A DNA stretch of 37,663 bases from Phocaeicola_A sp963643925 (GCA_963643925.1 CAVINS010000034.1:1-37663); one strand, 5' to 3'; numbered from the stretch's first letter, positions 17,027 to 26,055 are shown. Notes: generated by a model from the letters alone, not told the origin. Program-made: numbers and translations.

Positions 17027-19525
17027 TCATTCGGCCCGGAAGGTGTAGGTCTTGCCGGCCTCGGTCTGCACGTCGTACTCATAGACTTGCGGCACATTGG
17101 CATTCACACCCTCTTCCACACGCTCGGCCTGCTCGGGGGCCTTGATGGTAGCGGGGGCCAACAGGGCATTGGGGCAAACGCCGGAGGCCGGTGTCAGGCC
17201 ATCGCCTTCGAGAGGCACGTAGGAGCGCAGACGCAGGGTGCCGCCAATTTTAGAGGTAATCTTCGCCTTCTCCAGTTTGCCGGCCTTCCAACTCTGGTCT
17301 ACCACAAAGCCGCCACGAGCACAGAGCCCCTTCACACTGCCTTCGCTCCAAGCATCGGGCAAGGCGGGCAGCAAGTGTACGGCACCATCGTGGCTCTGCA
17401 ACAGCATCTCGGCAATGCCCGCTGTCACACCAAAGTTGCCGTCGATTTGGAAGGGCGGGTGCGCGTCGAAGAGGTTCGGATAGGTGCGGCCATCCTTGCT
17501 CGTCGCTTTATCCTCCACCACAGCGGGAAGCAGGTGAAGCATGTTGCTGATGATCTTGAAAGCGTGGTTGCCGTCGAGCATGCGGGCCCAAAAGTTGGTC
17601 TTCCATCCCAGACTCCAGCCGGTGGCCATGTCACCACGGTGTTTCAGGGTGGTGGCAGCCGCACTGAAGAGCTCGGGGTGCATGAACGGAGAAATCTGGT
17701 TGGAGGGGTAGAGTCCGTAGAGGTGCGAGATGTGACGGTGCTCGTTCTTGGGGTCATCGGCATCGGCTATCCACTCCTGCAACTGACCATACTTACCTAT
17801 CCGCATGGGAGGCAGACTGTCGATGGCCTGACGGAAGTCGTTCAGCAGCTCAGCATCCTCGCCCAATATTTGTGCGGCCTGCAGGGCGTTGCCCAGCACA
17901 TCGAAGGCTATCTGGTTGTCCATGGTGCAGCCGGCCGTCACCGGTGTCTTCTTCCCCTTGGGTCCTTGCTCGGGACTGACGGAAGGAACGGACACTTTGT
18001 AGGCGGTGCCGGGCAGGTTCTGCATATAGTCGAGATAGAACTCGGCAGCGCCACGGAGCACGGGGTACCATGTGCGAAGAAACTCCTTGTCGCCGGTGTA
18101 GAGGTAGTGTTGCCAAAGGTGGGTGGAGAGCCAAGCTCCTCCGTTGGGGAACATACCCCAGGAGGCAGCATCCACCGGTCCGGCTATGCGCCAGAGGTCC
18201 GTATTGTGGTGAGCTACCCATCCGCGGCAGCCATACATCTGCCGGGCTGTCTCGGCGCCGGTGACGCTGAGGTCCTTGACGAGGGAGAAGAGCGGACCGG
18301 TGGTCTGGCTGAGGTTTGTGACCTCTGCCGGCCAGTAGTTCATCTCGGTATTGATGTTGATGGTGTACTTGCTGTCCCACGGAGCTTTCTTTTCGTCGTT
18401 CCACACGCCCTGCAGGTTAGCAGCCTGGCCGCCGGGTTGCGACGAGCTGATGAGCAGGTAGCGTCCGTAGTTGAACATGAGCGCCACCATGGCCATATCC
18501 TTGCTCTCGGTGAAATGTTTCAGCCGCTGGTCGGTAGGCAGATCGCCGTTGGCGTCTGTCGGCAAGGTGAGTTTGACGGTGCCGAACTGCTTGCTGTAAG
18601 CCTCGGTGTGGCGACTGAGCAACTCTTTATAATTGTATTTCTTTGCCTGGGCCAGATAGTCGGCATTCTTCTGTGCGGCGTTGCCGGAGACATCGTGATA
18701 GTTGACAAAGTTGGTGGCAGCGCTGACGATGAAGGTGGCCTCGGTAGCTTGGTGCACACGGAGAGAGGCTACGCTGTCCAACTCGGATGAACCGCAAGAG
18801 GCGGTAATGCCGCCATCGGATATCACCTCCAAGGCACACTCGGCCGTGAGGGCGGCAGGGATGCCTTCTTGCTCCTGTCCCTTCACCCGTAGCACGATAC
18901 CCTTGGCGCTCGACTCTGTCTGAAAGTCGAAGGGAGCGTCGAGGATGGCCTCAAGCGAGAGGGTACGTTTCTGGCTCGCCTTGATGTTGCAGACGATGAC
19001 GCCATCGGCCAGGGAAGCGAAGATGGTACGCACATAGTGCACACCATGGAGCATGAAGCGCGTGGTGGTGACTCCCTTCTGCAAGTCGAGCTCGCGGTAA
19101 TAGTCCTGGGCCTGCTCGTCGCCTTCCATCCGCAAGTGGAGGTTGGCCATAGGCAGGAAGCGCATGCCGTAGGGGCCCACGACGAAGTCTTTGTTGATGA
19201 TGTCGGCAGCCTCTTCTTCCTTGCCGTCGAAGATGAGCTTGCGCACCTTGGGCAGTGCGGCCAGTGAGCGGTCGCTGTTATTGTTGTGAGGGCCTCCACT
19301 CCAGAAGGTCTCCTCGTTCAGTTGTATGTTCTCGTCCTGCACGCCGCCATAGACCATGGCTCCCAGATGGGAGTTGCCGATGGGCAATGCCTCCAGCCAG
19401 TGGGTGGCGGGAGCCGAGTACCAAAGTTTCGTGGAGTTGTCGCTCGTCTCGTTGGACGACGCGCAGCCAGGGATTGTTGCCGCTACGGCCAGAAGGACCG
19501 CGCATGCGTATAAGTGTTTTCGCAT
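17027..19525 (-). CDS. Glycoside hydrolase family 95 alpha-L-fucosidase, lipoprotein
   Basis: The product of about 832 residues begins MRKHLYACAVLLAVAATIPGCASS, a lipoprotein signal peptide with the lipobox Cys, so it is probably membrane-anchored. The start is ATG 19525 or the adjacent ATG 19528. The GH95 catalytic set is intact (numbering from 19528): N391 and N393 in NINTEMNYWP, the likely acid E520 in SVSPEQGP, and D696 in QIDGNFGVTAGIAEMLL. The N-terminal beta-super-sandwich, including LPIGNSHLGAMVYGG and NEETFWSGGP, precedes the (alpha/alpha)6 barrel. Family members release alpha-1,2-linked fucose, some alpha-galactose, from mucin, milk or plant xyloglucan glycans. The adjacent exported GH2 could then take the exposed galactose. 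No SusC/SusD or sensor gene is nearby. Confidence 0.92.
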   Translation of the reverse strand: MRKHLYACAVLLAVAATIPGCASSNETSDNSTKLWYSAPATHWLEALPIGNSHLGAMVYGGVQDENIQLNEETFWSGGPHNNNSDRSLAALPKVRKLIFDGKEEEAADIINKDFVVGPYGMRFLPMANLHLRMEGDEQAQDYYRELDLQKGVTTTRFMLHGVHYVRTIFASLADGVIVCNIKASQKRTLSLEAILDAPFDFQTESSAKGIVLRVKGQEQEGIPAALTAECALEVISDGGITASCGSSELDSVASLRVHQATEATFIVSAATNFVNYHDVSGNAAQKNADYLAQAKKYNYKELLSRHTEAYSKQFGTVKLTLPTDANGDLPTDQRLKHFTESKDMAMVALMFNYGRYLLISSSQPGGQAANLQGVWNDEKKAPWDSKYTININTEMNYWPAEVTNLSQTTGPLFSLVKDLSVTGAETARQMYGCRGWVAHHNTDLWRIAGPVDAASWGMFPNGGAWLSTHLWQHYLYTGDKEFLRTWYPVLRGAAEFYLDYMQNLPGTAYKVSVPSVSPEQGPKGKKTPVTAGCTMDNQIAFDVLGNALQAAQILGEDAELLNDFRQAIDSLPPMRIGKYGQLQEWIADADDPKNEHRHISHLYGLYPSNQISPFMHPELFSAAATTLKHRGDMATGWSLGWKTNFWARMLDGNHAFKIISNMLHLLPAVVEDKATSKDGRTYPNLFDAHPPFQIDGNFGVTAGIAEMLLQSHDGAVHLLPALPDAWSEGSVKGLCARGGFVVDQSWKAGKLEKAKITSKIGGTLRLRSYVPLEGDGLTPASGVCPNALLAPATIKAPEQAERVEEGVNANVPQVYEYDVQTEAGKTYTFRAE

Positions 19526-19623
19526 CATTGGTAGATATTTGTTTTCTTTGTTTATTCACTTTCATCGTGTCTCTGATGGTCCGTTACCGGACCTAGGTTC
19601 ATGATTGCAAGGTTTTTAGATAG

Positions 19624-19675
19624 GGGGCATCTGTCCACCGAGCATGCAGTTCACAAGCCCAAGAACAGATGTCCT
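19624..19675. terminator. Weak inverted repeat between the DUF1015 and GH95 genes
   Basis: Positions 19626-19634 (GGCATCTGT) pair with 19665-19673 (ACAGATGTC) with one G-T wobble, and the stem extends outward by a further base pair and a wobble. The loop is about 30 bases. It is downstream of the minus-strand serine operon, so it may end that transcript. No U-run is seen. Confidence 0.3.
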
Positions 19676-19711
19676 CTCTACATTACTATATGACAGGAGC
19701 CGAGTACAGTG

Positions 19712-20959
19712 TTATAACAGTTTGTGGATAACAAGTCCGGAACGGAGCTTCGGCTCGAACCAGGTGGTCTTCGGCGGCATGATGTTGCCACTGTCGGCAA
19801 TGTCCATCAGCTGCTTCATCGACACCGGATAGAGGGCCAAAGCCACCTTCATCTCGCCGCTGTCCACCCGACGCTTCAGCTCGCCCAAGCCACGGATGCC
19901 GCCCACAAAGTCGATACGCTTGTCGGTACGCAGGTCCTTGATGCCCAGGATGTCGTTCAGTATCAGGTTAGAGGAGATGGTTACGTCGAGCACACCGATG
20001 GGGTCGTTGTCGTTGTAGGTGCCGGGCTTGGCGGTGAGGCTGTACCATTTTCCCTCCAGATAGAGTGAGAAGTTATGGAGCTTGTTGGGCTTATAGATGT
20101 CAGCCCCCTTCTCCTCCACGTCGAAGTTTGCCTTCAGCGCGTCGAGGAACTGTGCGGGAGTGAGTCCGTTGAGGTCCTTCACCACACGGTTGTAGTCGAT
20201 GATGGTCAACTGATTGGCGGGGAAGCATACTGCCATGAAGTAGTTGTACTCCTCGTCACCGCGATGGTTGGGGTTCTGGCGGGCCTTCTCGGCACCTACC
20301 AGGGCTGCGGCAGCCGAGCGGTGGTGACCGTCGGCGATATAGAGCGAAGGCATTGCAGCAAAGGCCTTGGTGATGGTCTCGATGTCTGCCTCGTTGTCGA
20401 TAATCCAGAACTGATGGCGGAAACCGTCAATGGGAGCGATGAAGTCATACTCGGGGTTGCCTGCGGTGTAGCGGGCCACGATGGCATCCAGCTCCCGGTT
20501 GTCGGGATAGGCAAAGAAGACGGGTTCGATGTTGGCGTTGTTCACGCGCACATGTTTCATGCGGTCCTCTTCCTTATCCTTGCGGGTGAGCTCGTGTTTC
20601 TTGATGACACCCTTCATGTAGTCGTCCACGTAGGCGCAGACTACCAGCCCATACTGGGTCTTGCCGTTCATGGTCTGGGCGTAGATGTAGTAGTTCTCCT
20701 TCTTGTCCTGCACCAGCCAGCCTTTGTCCTGGAACTTCTGGAAGTTCTCGGCGGCCTTCGCATAGACGCGCGGGTCGTGTTCGTCGGTTCCTTCGGGGAA
20801 GTCTATCTCGGGTTTGATGATATGGTAGAGAGATTTCTCGTTGCCTTCGGCCTCCTTGCGTGCCTCCTCGGAGTTGAGCACGTCATAGGGGCGAGATTCC
20901 ACCTTCTCGACCAGATTTTGGGGCGGACGTATGCCTTTAAAGGGTTTGATGATAGCCAT
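19712..20959 (-). CDS. DUF1015 family protein in the serine biosynthesis cluster
   Basis: The 415-residue protein (MAIIKPFKGIRPPQNLVEKVESRPYDVL...) belongs to DUF1015 (COG4198), soluble and without signal peptide. The most conserved stretch is IADGHHRSAAAAL, with D210-G-H-H-R214. Function is not established. Its place behind serC and serA on the same strand, an arrangement I recall from other Bacteroidales, suggests a role in serine metabolism. The DGHHR motif resembles that of free serine kinases of the ParB/sulfiredoxin fold (SerK, SbnI), so serine phosphorylation is a possible but unproven activity. The start is ATG 20959; the frame is open upstream, but those residues do not resemble the family N terminus. 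The gap to serA is 143 bases. Confidence 0.85.
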   Translation of the reverse strand: MAIIKPFKGIRPPQNLVEKVESRPYDVLNSEEARKEAEGNEKSLYHIIKPEIDFPEGTDEHDPRVYAKAAENFQKFQDKGWLVQDKKENYYIYAQTMNGKTQYGLVVCAYVDDYMKGVIKKHELTRKDKEEDRMKHVRVNNANIEPVFFAYPDNRELDAIVARYTAGNPEYDFIAPIDGFRHQFWIIDNEADIETITKAFAAMPSLYIADGHHRSAAAALVGAEKARQNPNHRGDEEYNYFMAVCFPANQLTIIDYNRVVKDLNGLTPAQFLDALKANFDVEEKGADIYKPNKLHNFSLYLEGKWYSLTAKPGTYNDNDPIGVLDVTISSNLILNDILGIKDLRTDKRIDFVGGIRGLGELKRRVDSGEMKVALALYPVSMKQLMDIADSGNIMPPKTTWFEPKLRSGLVIHKLL

Positions 20960-21102
20960 AATATAAGTGTTTATAGATGAAACGAAAAACACCATAAACT
21001 ATAGGAGTGGCGGACCTGACAACGCTCGCCTACCTCACGGAGGAACAGGTGAAGCCGCAAATCAGCATCTCGTATAGTCTATGGTGCGAAGTATGTATCA
21101 AA

Positions 21103-22023
21103 TTACTTGTTTACACGGAACTTCTCACAACCGTCTTTCAGGAATCCGACAATCTGCTTGGCAGCGGCGATGCCTGCGTTGATGTTGGCCTCGGCTGTCT
21201 GCGCTCCCATCTTCTTGGGGGTGGCGAAGTAGCGTCCGGCGAACTTAGCGGCGAACTCGTCGTTGGCAACGGGCATGATGTCTGTCATATACTTCAGGTC
21301 GGTGCGTTCCTCGAGCAGTTTGATGAGCTCCGGTTCGTTGATGACTTCCTTGCGGGCAGTATTCACCAGCACACCGCCTTTCGGCAGGAGGTTCACCAAG
21401 GCATAGTTGATGGAGTTCTTCGTCTCGGCGGTAGCGGGGATGTGCAGCGAAACGATGTCGCAGCTCTTGTAGAGCTCCTCGGCTGTGGCGCAAACCTTCA
21501 CGCCTTCGCTTTCCATCACCTCTTTGGGGCAGAACGCGTCGTAGGCATAGATCTGCATACCGAAGCCTTTAGCGATGCGTGCCACATTACGGCCTACGTT
21601 GCCATAGGCGTGGATGCCCAACTTCTTGCCTTTCAACTCTGTGCCGGATGTACCGTTGTAGAGGTTACGAACGGCGTATACCATCAAGCCCAGTGCCAAC
21701 TCGGCCACGGCGTTGGAGTTCTGGCCCGGAGTGTTCATCACACACACGTTGTGTGCGGTGGCAGCCTCAAGGTCCACATTGTCGTAACCGGCACCGGCAC
21801 GAACCACGATTTTCAGTTCCTTGGCAGCGTCGAACACCTCGGCATCGATTACATCGCTACGGATGATGATGGCGTTGGCATCCTTCACAGCATCGAGCAG
21901 TTTGGCCTTCTCGCCATACTTCTCGAGCAGTACCAATTCGTATCCGGCAGCCTCAATCTCGGCGCGGATGCCGTCCACCGCTACTTTGGCGAACGGCTTA
22001 TCAGTTGCTACTAATACTTTCAT
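21103..22023 (-). CDS. serA: D-3-phosphoglycerate dehydrogenase, short type without ACT domain
   Basis: The 306-residue NAD-dependent 2-hydroxyacid dehydrogenase oxidises 3-phosphoglycerate to 3-phosphohydroxypyruvate, the first committed step to serine. It has only the substrate and nucleotide domains, so no C-terminal ACT regulatory domain is present. Two signatures deviate. The Rossmann glycine motif is AYGNVG rather than GxGxxG. The usual catalytic His in HxGAxT is Lys, K271 in KKMGAQTAEAN. This Lys type is known as a distinct PGDH class (type IIIK in the literature, as in Entamoeba), so the gene is likely functional. serC is 34 bases upstream, which makes the pathway assignment firm. Confidence 0.93.
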   Translation of the reverse strand: MKVLVATDKPFAKVAVDGIRAEIEAAGYELVLLEKYGEKAKLLDAVKDANAIIIRSDVIDAEVFDAAKELKIVVRAGAGYDNVDLEAATAHNVCVMNTPGQNSNAVAELALGLMVYAVRNLYNGTSGTELKGKKLGIHAYGNVGRNVARIAKGFGMQIYAYDAFCPKEVMESEGVKVCATAEELYKSCDIVSLHIPATAETKNSINYALVNLLPKGGVLVNTARKEVINEPELIKLLEERTDLKYMTDIMPVANDEFAAKFAGRYFATPKKMGAQTAEANINAGIAAAKQIVGFLKDGCEKFRVNK

Positions 22024-22057
22024 TTGCTTTGAGTTTATCTGAAGTAAATCAACCTAA

Positions 22058-23128
22058 TCAATGAAGTTTCTCAAACTCCTGCATGCAGTCTACCAGGGCC
22101 TGTACACTCTCGATAGGCAATGCGTTGTAGCAAGAGGCACGGAATCCGCCTACAGAACGGTGACCCTTGATACCTACCATACCTCTCTCGGTAGCAAACT
22201 TCTGGAAGTCAGCCTCCAGGTCTTTGTACTCGTCGTTCATCACGAAGCAGATGTTCATGTATGAGCGGTCCTCCACGTTCACTGTGCCACGGAAAAGTTT
22301 GTTGCGGTCAATCTCGCCATAGAGCAGGTCGGCACGTTCCTTAGCACGTTTTGCCATAGCCTCAACGCCACCCATCTTCTTGATCCAACGGAGGTTGAGC
22401 AGAGCCGTGTAGATAGGCAGCACAGGAGGTGTGTTGAACATAGAGCCACCGTCGATATGGGTCTGATAGTTCAGCATTGTAGGAATGGTGCGGGATACCT
22501 TACCCACAGCGTCGTTCTTCACGATGACGAAAGTCAGTCCGGCAGGAGCGAGGTTCTTCTGAGCACCACCATAGATGCAGATGTACTTGCTCACATCCAC
22601 CGGGTGAGAGAAGATGTCGGAAGACATGTCGCAAACCACGGGCACGGGAGAGTCTACGAAAGCATCGCGAATCTCGGTACCGAAGATGGTATTGTTGCTG
22701 GTATAGTGGAAATAGTCGGCATCAGCGGGAATGGTGTAGTTCTTGGGAATGTAAGTGAAGTTAGCGTCAGCTGAAGATGCGACCTCCACAGCCTCACCGA
22801 AGTTCTTGGCCTCTTTGAGTGCCTTCTTGGCCCATGTACCGGTGTTGAGGTAAGCGGCTTTCTTCTCCAGGAAGTTATAGGGAACCATACAGAATTCCAA
22901 GCTGGCACCACCGCCGAGGAATAACACGGAGTATCCGTCGGGGATGTTCAACAGTTCTTTAAACAGAGCAACCGCCTCGTCCACTACAGGTTGGAAGTCC
23001 TTAGCACGGTGGCTGATTTCCAGAATAGAGAGACCTGAGCCATTGAAATCCAATACGGCTTCAGCTGTTTGTTCTATCACTTCGCGAGGAAGTATGGATG
23101 GTCCGGCATTGAAATTATGCTTCTTCAT
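22058..23128 (-). CDS. serC: 3-phosphoserine aminotransferase
   Basis: The 356-residue class V aminotransferase makes phosphoserine from 3-phosphohydroxypyruvate and glutamate, and can also serve pyridoxal phosphate synthesis. It starts with the family motif NFNAGPSILP. GGGASLEF binds cofactor phosphate, and the Schiff-base lysine is K191 in YGGAQKNLAPAG. The length is normal. It is the first gene of serC-serA-DUF1015 and follows a consensus promoter. No serB (phosphoserine phosphatase) is in the window. Confidence 0.96.
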   Translation of the reverse strand: MKKHNFNAGPSILPREVIEQTAEAVLDFNGSGLSILEISHRAKDFQPVVDEAVALFKELLNIPDGYSVLFLGGGASLEFCMVPYNFLEKKAAYLNTGTWAKKALKEAKNFGEAVEVASSADANFTYIPKNYTIPADADYFHYTSNNTIFGTEIRDAFVDSPVPVVCDMSSDIFSHPVDVSKYICIYGGAQKNLAPAGLTFVIVKNDAVGKVSRTIPTMLNYQTHIDGGSMFNTPPVLPIYTALLNLRWIKKMGGVEAMAKRAKERADLLYGEIDRNKLFRGTVNVEDRSYMNICFVMNDEYKDLEADFQKFATERGMVGIKGHRSVGGFRASCYNALPIESVQALVDCMQEFEKLH

Positions 23129-23181
23129 TTGATGTTTGTTTTTAGTTATACAATATTATCTTTATTCTCCATTTAATGAGG

Positions 23182-23212
23182 CGAAGGTACGTATTTCCAT
23201 TCAGTCACCAAA
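23182..23212 (-). promoter_or_regulatory. Promoter of the serC-serA-DUF1015 operon
   Basis: On the minus strand TTTG (complement of 23209-23212), 19 bases, then TACCTTCG (complement of 23182-23189), one mismatch from TAnnTTTG. Transcription would begin near 23175, leaving a leader of about 45 bases before serC. Nothing else was recognised in 23129-23388. Confidence 0.7.
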
Positions 23213-23388
23213 GGGATTTGTCGTAAAAGTTAAGATGAAGGGTTATTTTCTTGTATATTTCACCAAATATGAAATTCAAGACTATCATTTTGTGAGGTAT
23301 ATATTGCTATACAAAGTATCGTTTTGTTCATCCATTAGTCTTAGACAATAAGATATCCGCTTCAAGAGTGACATAAGGAAAGCATACA

Positions 23389-24702
23389 CTACCTGATTTC
23401 CTCGATAATAGTCTTCATTCCCTTAATTTTCTCTCCACGAATCAAATTAAACGTTTGCTTGAGCTTTTTACGCTTGATGGCGACGAAGGAATAGTGGTCC
23501 TTCACGTCTACCTTACCCACATCGTCACGCTGCAGGTTTCCTTTCTTATAGAGGAAGCCCACGACGTCCACTTTGTTGAGTTTGTCCTTCTTACCTTTAC
23601 CTATATATATAGTGACCCACTCGGGTTGGGTAGGCTTGGGGATGACGGACGGAAACTGGAACTCCTCGAGCTCGCCACAATAGTCGGGCACCACCTCTTC
23701 GGCGTGGAGTATAAGGTAGGAGTTGCCGTTGGCGTTCCACCGGGCTGTGCGTCCGTTGCGGTGGATGTAACCTTCCTCATTGACGGGCAGGTGGTAGTGG
23801 ACGATGTTCTCGATGTCGGGAATGTCGAGTCCGCGGGCCGCAAGGTCGGTGGACACGAAGACGGAGCAACTGCCGTTGCGGAACTTATAGAGGGCACGCT
23901 CGCGCTTGTCCTGTTCCATGCCGCCATGGAAGGCCTCGTAGGAGATGCCTTTCGTCGCCAGAAATCCGCTGATGCGGTCGACTGACTCGCGGTAGTTGCA
24001 GAAGACGATGCTCGGCTTGCCACCCAAGGTGCAGAGCAGGTTGTAGAGGGTCTCGAGTTTGTCCTTCTCGGGAGAGACCACCTTGTAACGGTGGATGCGG
24101 TTTACGGTGTCCATCTCCGCGCCCAGGTAGTTGAGCCGTAGCGGACGCCTCAGTCCGGTAAACTGGGGAATCTCATCGGCATCGGTAGCAGAGAGCAGAT
24201 AGCGTTTGTGGAGATTGGGCAGTTGGCCGATGACGTCGGACATCTCTTCGTGGAAGCCGAACTCGAGGCACTTGTCGAACTCGTCGATGACGAGGTAGCG
24301 CACGGCAGCGGTGTCGAAGTTACGTTTGGCGAGGTGGTCGTTCATGCGGCCGGGTGTTCCCACGATGACGTTGGGCCGCACACCGTTCAGGGTGCGGTGC
24401 TCGTCCATGGTGGGTCGGCCGCCGTAGCAGCTGACTATTCGGTAAGGGGTGTTCATGGACTTGAACACGGTCTCGGTCTGTATGGCCAGCTCGCGCGAAG
24501 GGACCAGAATGATGGCCTGCACGCCTTCGGCCTCGGGGTTCAAGGAACGGACGAGAGGCAGCAGATAGGCCAATGTCTTGCCTGAACCTGTTGGCGAGAG
24601 GAGCACCATGTCCACATCGTCGGTGTCGCATTCCCAAGCCGCCTGCTGCATGGCATTCAGCCGGGTGATGTTGAGGTTTTGCAGTATGTTGTCTAATTTC
24701 AT
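23389..24702 (-). CDS. DEAD-box RNA helicase with DbpA-type RNA-binding C-terminal domain
   Basis: The 437-residue protein has two RecA domains. Motif I is SPTGSGKT (usually AxTGSGKT), Ia PSRELA, Ib TPGR, motif II DEFD in place of DEAD, motif III SAT, and the C-terminal domain has STDLAARGLDIP and HRNGRTAR (usually HRxGRxGR). A DbpA RNA-binding domain occupies about 365-415 (EWVTIYIGKGKKDKLNKVDV...GNLQRDDVGKVDVKDHYSFVAI). DbpA acts on 23S rRNA during 50S assembly, so a ribosome assembly role is likely. The lysine-rich end fits RNA binding. It follows the terminator of the nqr operon by about 25 bases, so it should have its own promoter, which I could not identify. Confidence 0.9.
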   Translation of the reverse strand: MKLDNILQNLNITRLNAMQQAAWECDTDDVDMVLLSPTGSGKTLAYLLPLVRSLNPEAEGVQAIILVPSRELAIQTETVFKSMNTPYRIVSCYGGRPTMDEHRTLNGVRPNVIVGTPGRMNDHLAKRNFDTAAVRYLVIDEFDKCLEFGFHEEMSDVIGQLPNLHKRYLLSATDADEIPQFTGLRRPLRLNYLGAEMDTVNRIHRYKVVSPEKDKLETLYNLLCTLGGKPSIVFCNYRESVDRISGFLATKGISYEAFHGGMEQDKRERALYKFRNGSCSVFVSTDLAARGLDIPDIENIVHYHLPVNEEGYIHRNGRTARWNANGNSYLILHAEEVVPDYCGELEEFQFPSVIPKPTQPEWVTIYIGKGKKDKLNKVDVVGFLYKKGNLQRDDVGKVDVKDHYSFVAIKRKKLKQTFNLIRGEKIKGMKTIIEEIR

Positions 24703-24728
24703 AGTGACAATTGATTTCTGATGAAAAA

Positions 24729-24755
24729 CAAAAGCCCCTTCATCAGAGGCTTTTG
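24729..24755 (-). terminator. Rho-independent terminator of the nqr operon
   Basis: CAAAAGCC (24729-24736) pairs with GGCTTTTG (24748-24755) around an 11-base loop. On the minus strand the stem is followed by TTTTTC, a good U-tract. It lies 29 bases past the nqrF stop. Confidence 0.85.
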
Positions 24756-24783
24756 TATATTGGGTCGTGAGACAACCGCAGCG

Positions 24784-26055
24784 TTATCCGCCGAAGTTGT
24801 CATACAGTATCGACGAGCTTTCTACACCCAGGCTGTCGAGCATGCCGACAACGGCTTTCGACATCGGGCCAGGACCGCACATGTAGTACTCGATATCCTC
24901 GGGAGCCTCGTGGTCCTTCAGATAGGTGTTGTACATCACTTGGTGTACGAATCCGGCCGTGTACTTCACGCCCGCTGCGTCGGCTGCCGGGTCGGGACGG
25001 TCGAGAGCCAAGTGGAAGTGGAAGTTGGGGAAGTCTTTCTCCAGCTGGAGGAAGTCTTGCAGATAGAACACCTCGTTGAGGGCGCGGGCACCGTAGAAGT
25101 AGTGCATCTCGCGGTCACGCGTATCGAGTGTGCGGGTCATGTGCATAATCTGCGCACGCAGCGGAGCCATGCCGGCACCACCACCTACCCAGATCATCTC
25201 CTTCTTGGAGTCGAAGATGGGGTGGAAGTCTCCGTAAGGGCCGCTCATCACCACCTTGTCGCCCGGTTTCAGGGTGAAGATGTAGGACGAGGCAATACCC
25301 GGCATCACGTCCTGGAAGCCCACCTGTGGTTTCGGCTTGAACGGCGGAGTGGCGATACGTACGGTCAGCATGATGCGGTCGCCCTCAGCGGGATAGTTGG
25401 CCATGGAGTACGCACGGATGGTCGGGGTATCGTTCTTGCACTTCAGCGAGAAGAGTCCGAACTTCTGCCAAGAGGGCAGATATTCGTCGCCGATAAGGCT
25501 CTTGTCGATGTCCTTGTCATAGTCCATAGAGTAAGCAGGGATTTTGATCTGCGCGTAAGAACCCGGCAGGAAGTCCATGTGTTCGCCCTTCGGCAGTGCC
25601 ACGATGAACTCCTTGATGAAGGTCGCAACGTTCTTGTTGCTGATGACCTCGCACTCCCACTCTTTCACGCCCAGTACGCTCTCGGGTACCTTGATGGACA
25701 TATCGTTCTTCACCTTCACCTGGCAACCCAAGCGCCAGTGGTCTTGGGCCTGTTTGCGGCTGATGTGTGAAGTCTCGGAGGGGAGAATCTCGCCACCGCC
25801 CTCGAGCACCTGGCATTTGCACTGTCCGCAGGAGCCCTTACCACCGCAAGCGGAGGAGAGGAACACACCGTTGACAGAGAGGGTGTTGAGCAGTGTGGCA
25901 CCGGAGGCCACCTCCATATTCTTTTCACCATTGATGGTGAGCTTGACGTTGCCGGAGGGAACCAGGAACTTCTTCGCTACCAACAGAATGATTACAAGCA
26001 ACAGAATCACGATAAGGAACACTGCAATGCTCGCGATAATTAAATTCATATCCAT
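24784..26055 (-). CDS. nqrF: Na+-translocating NADH:quinone reductase subunit F
   Basis: The 423-residue NADH dehydrogenase subunit oxidises NADH and passes electrons through FAD and a 2Fe-2S centre into the NQR complex. There is one N-terminal membrane helix (about 4-27). A plant-ferredoxin-like domain has its cluster ligands at C70, C76, C79 and C111 (CGGKGSCGQC and LGC), the numbering I recall for the Vibrio subunit, which supports the start at 26055. The FAD domain has RAYSMANYP. The NADH domain has MIWVGGGAGMAPLR and the end YMCGPGPM plus the conserved C-terminal NFGG. It is the last gene of nqrABCDEF, 19 bases after nqrE. Confidence 0.97.
   Translation of the reverse strand: MDMNLIIASIAVFLIVILLLVIILLVAKKFLVPSGNVKLTINGEKNMEVASGATLLNTLSVNGVFLSSACGGKGSCGQCKCQVLEGGGEILPSETSHISRKQAQDHWRLGCQVKVKNDMSIKVPESVLGVKEWECEVISNKNVATFIKEFIVALPKGEHMDFLPGSYAQIKIPAYSMDYDKDIDKSLIGDEYLPSWQKFGLFSLKCKNDTPTIRAYSMANYPAEGDRIMLTVRIATPPFKPKPQVGFQDVMPGIASSYIFTLKPGDKVVMSGPYGDFHPIFDSKKEMIWVGGGAGMAPLRAQIMHMTRTLDTRDREMHYFYGARALNEVFYLQDFLQLEKDFPNFHFHLALDRPDPAADAAGVKYTAGFVHQVMYNTYLKDHEAPEDIEYYMCGPGPMSKAVVGMLDSLGVESSSILYDNFGG

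Noticed and set aside
16871..18790. A 639-codon + strand frame opposite the GH95 gene
   Set aside because: The minus strand carries a complete GH95 protein with all catalytic residues; the + frame shows no domain and overlaps the GH95 terminator hairpin.
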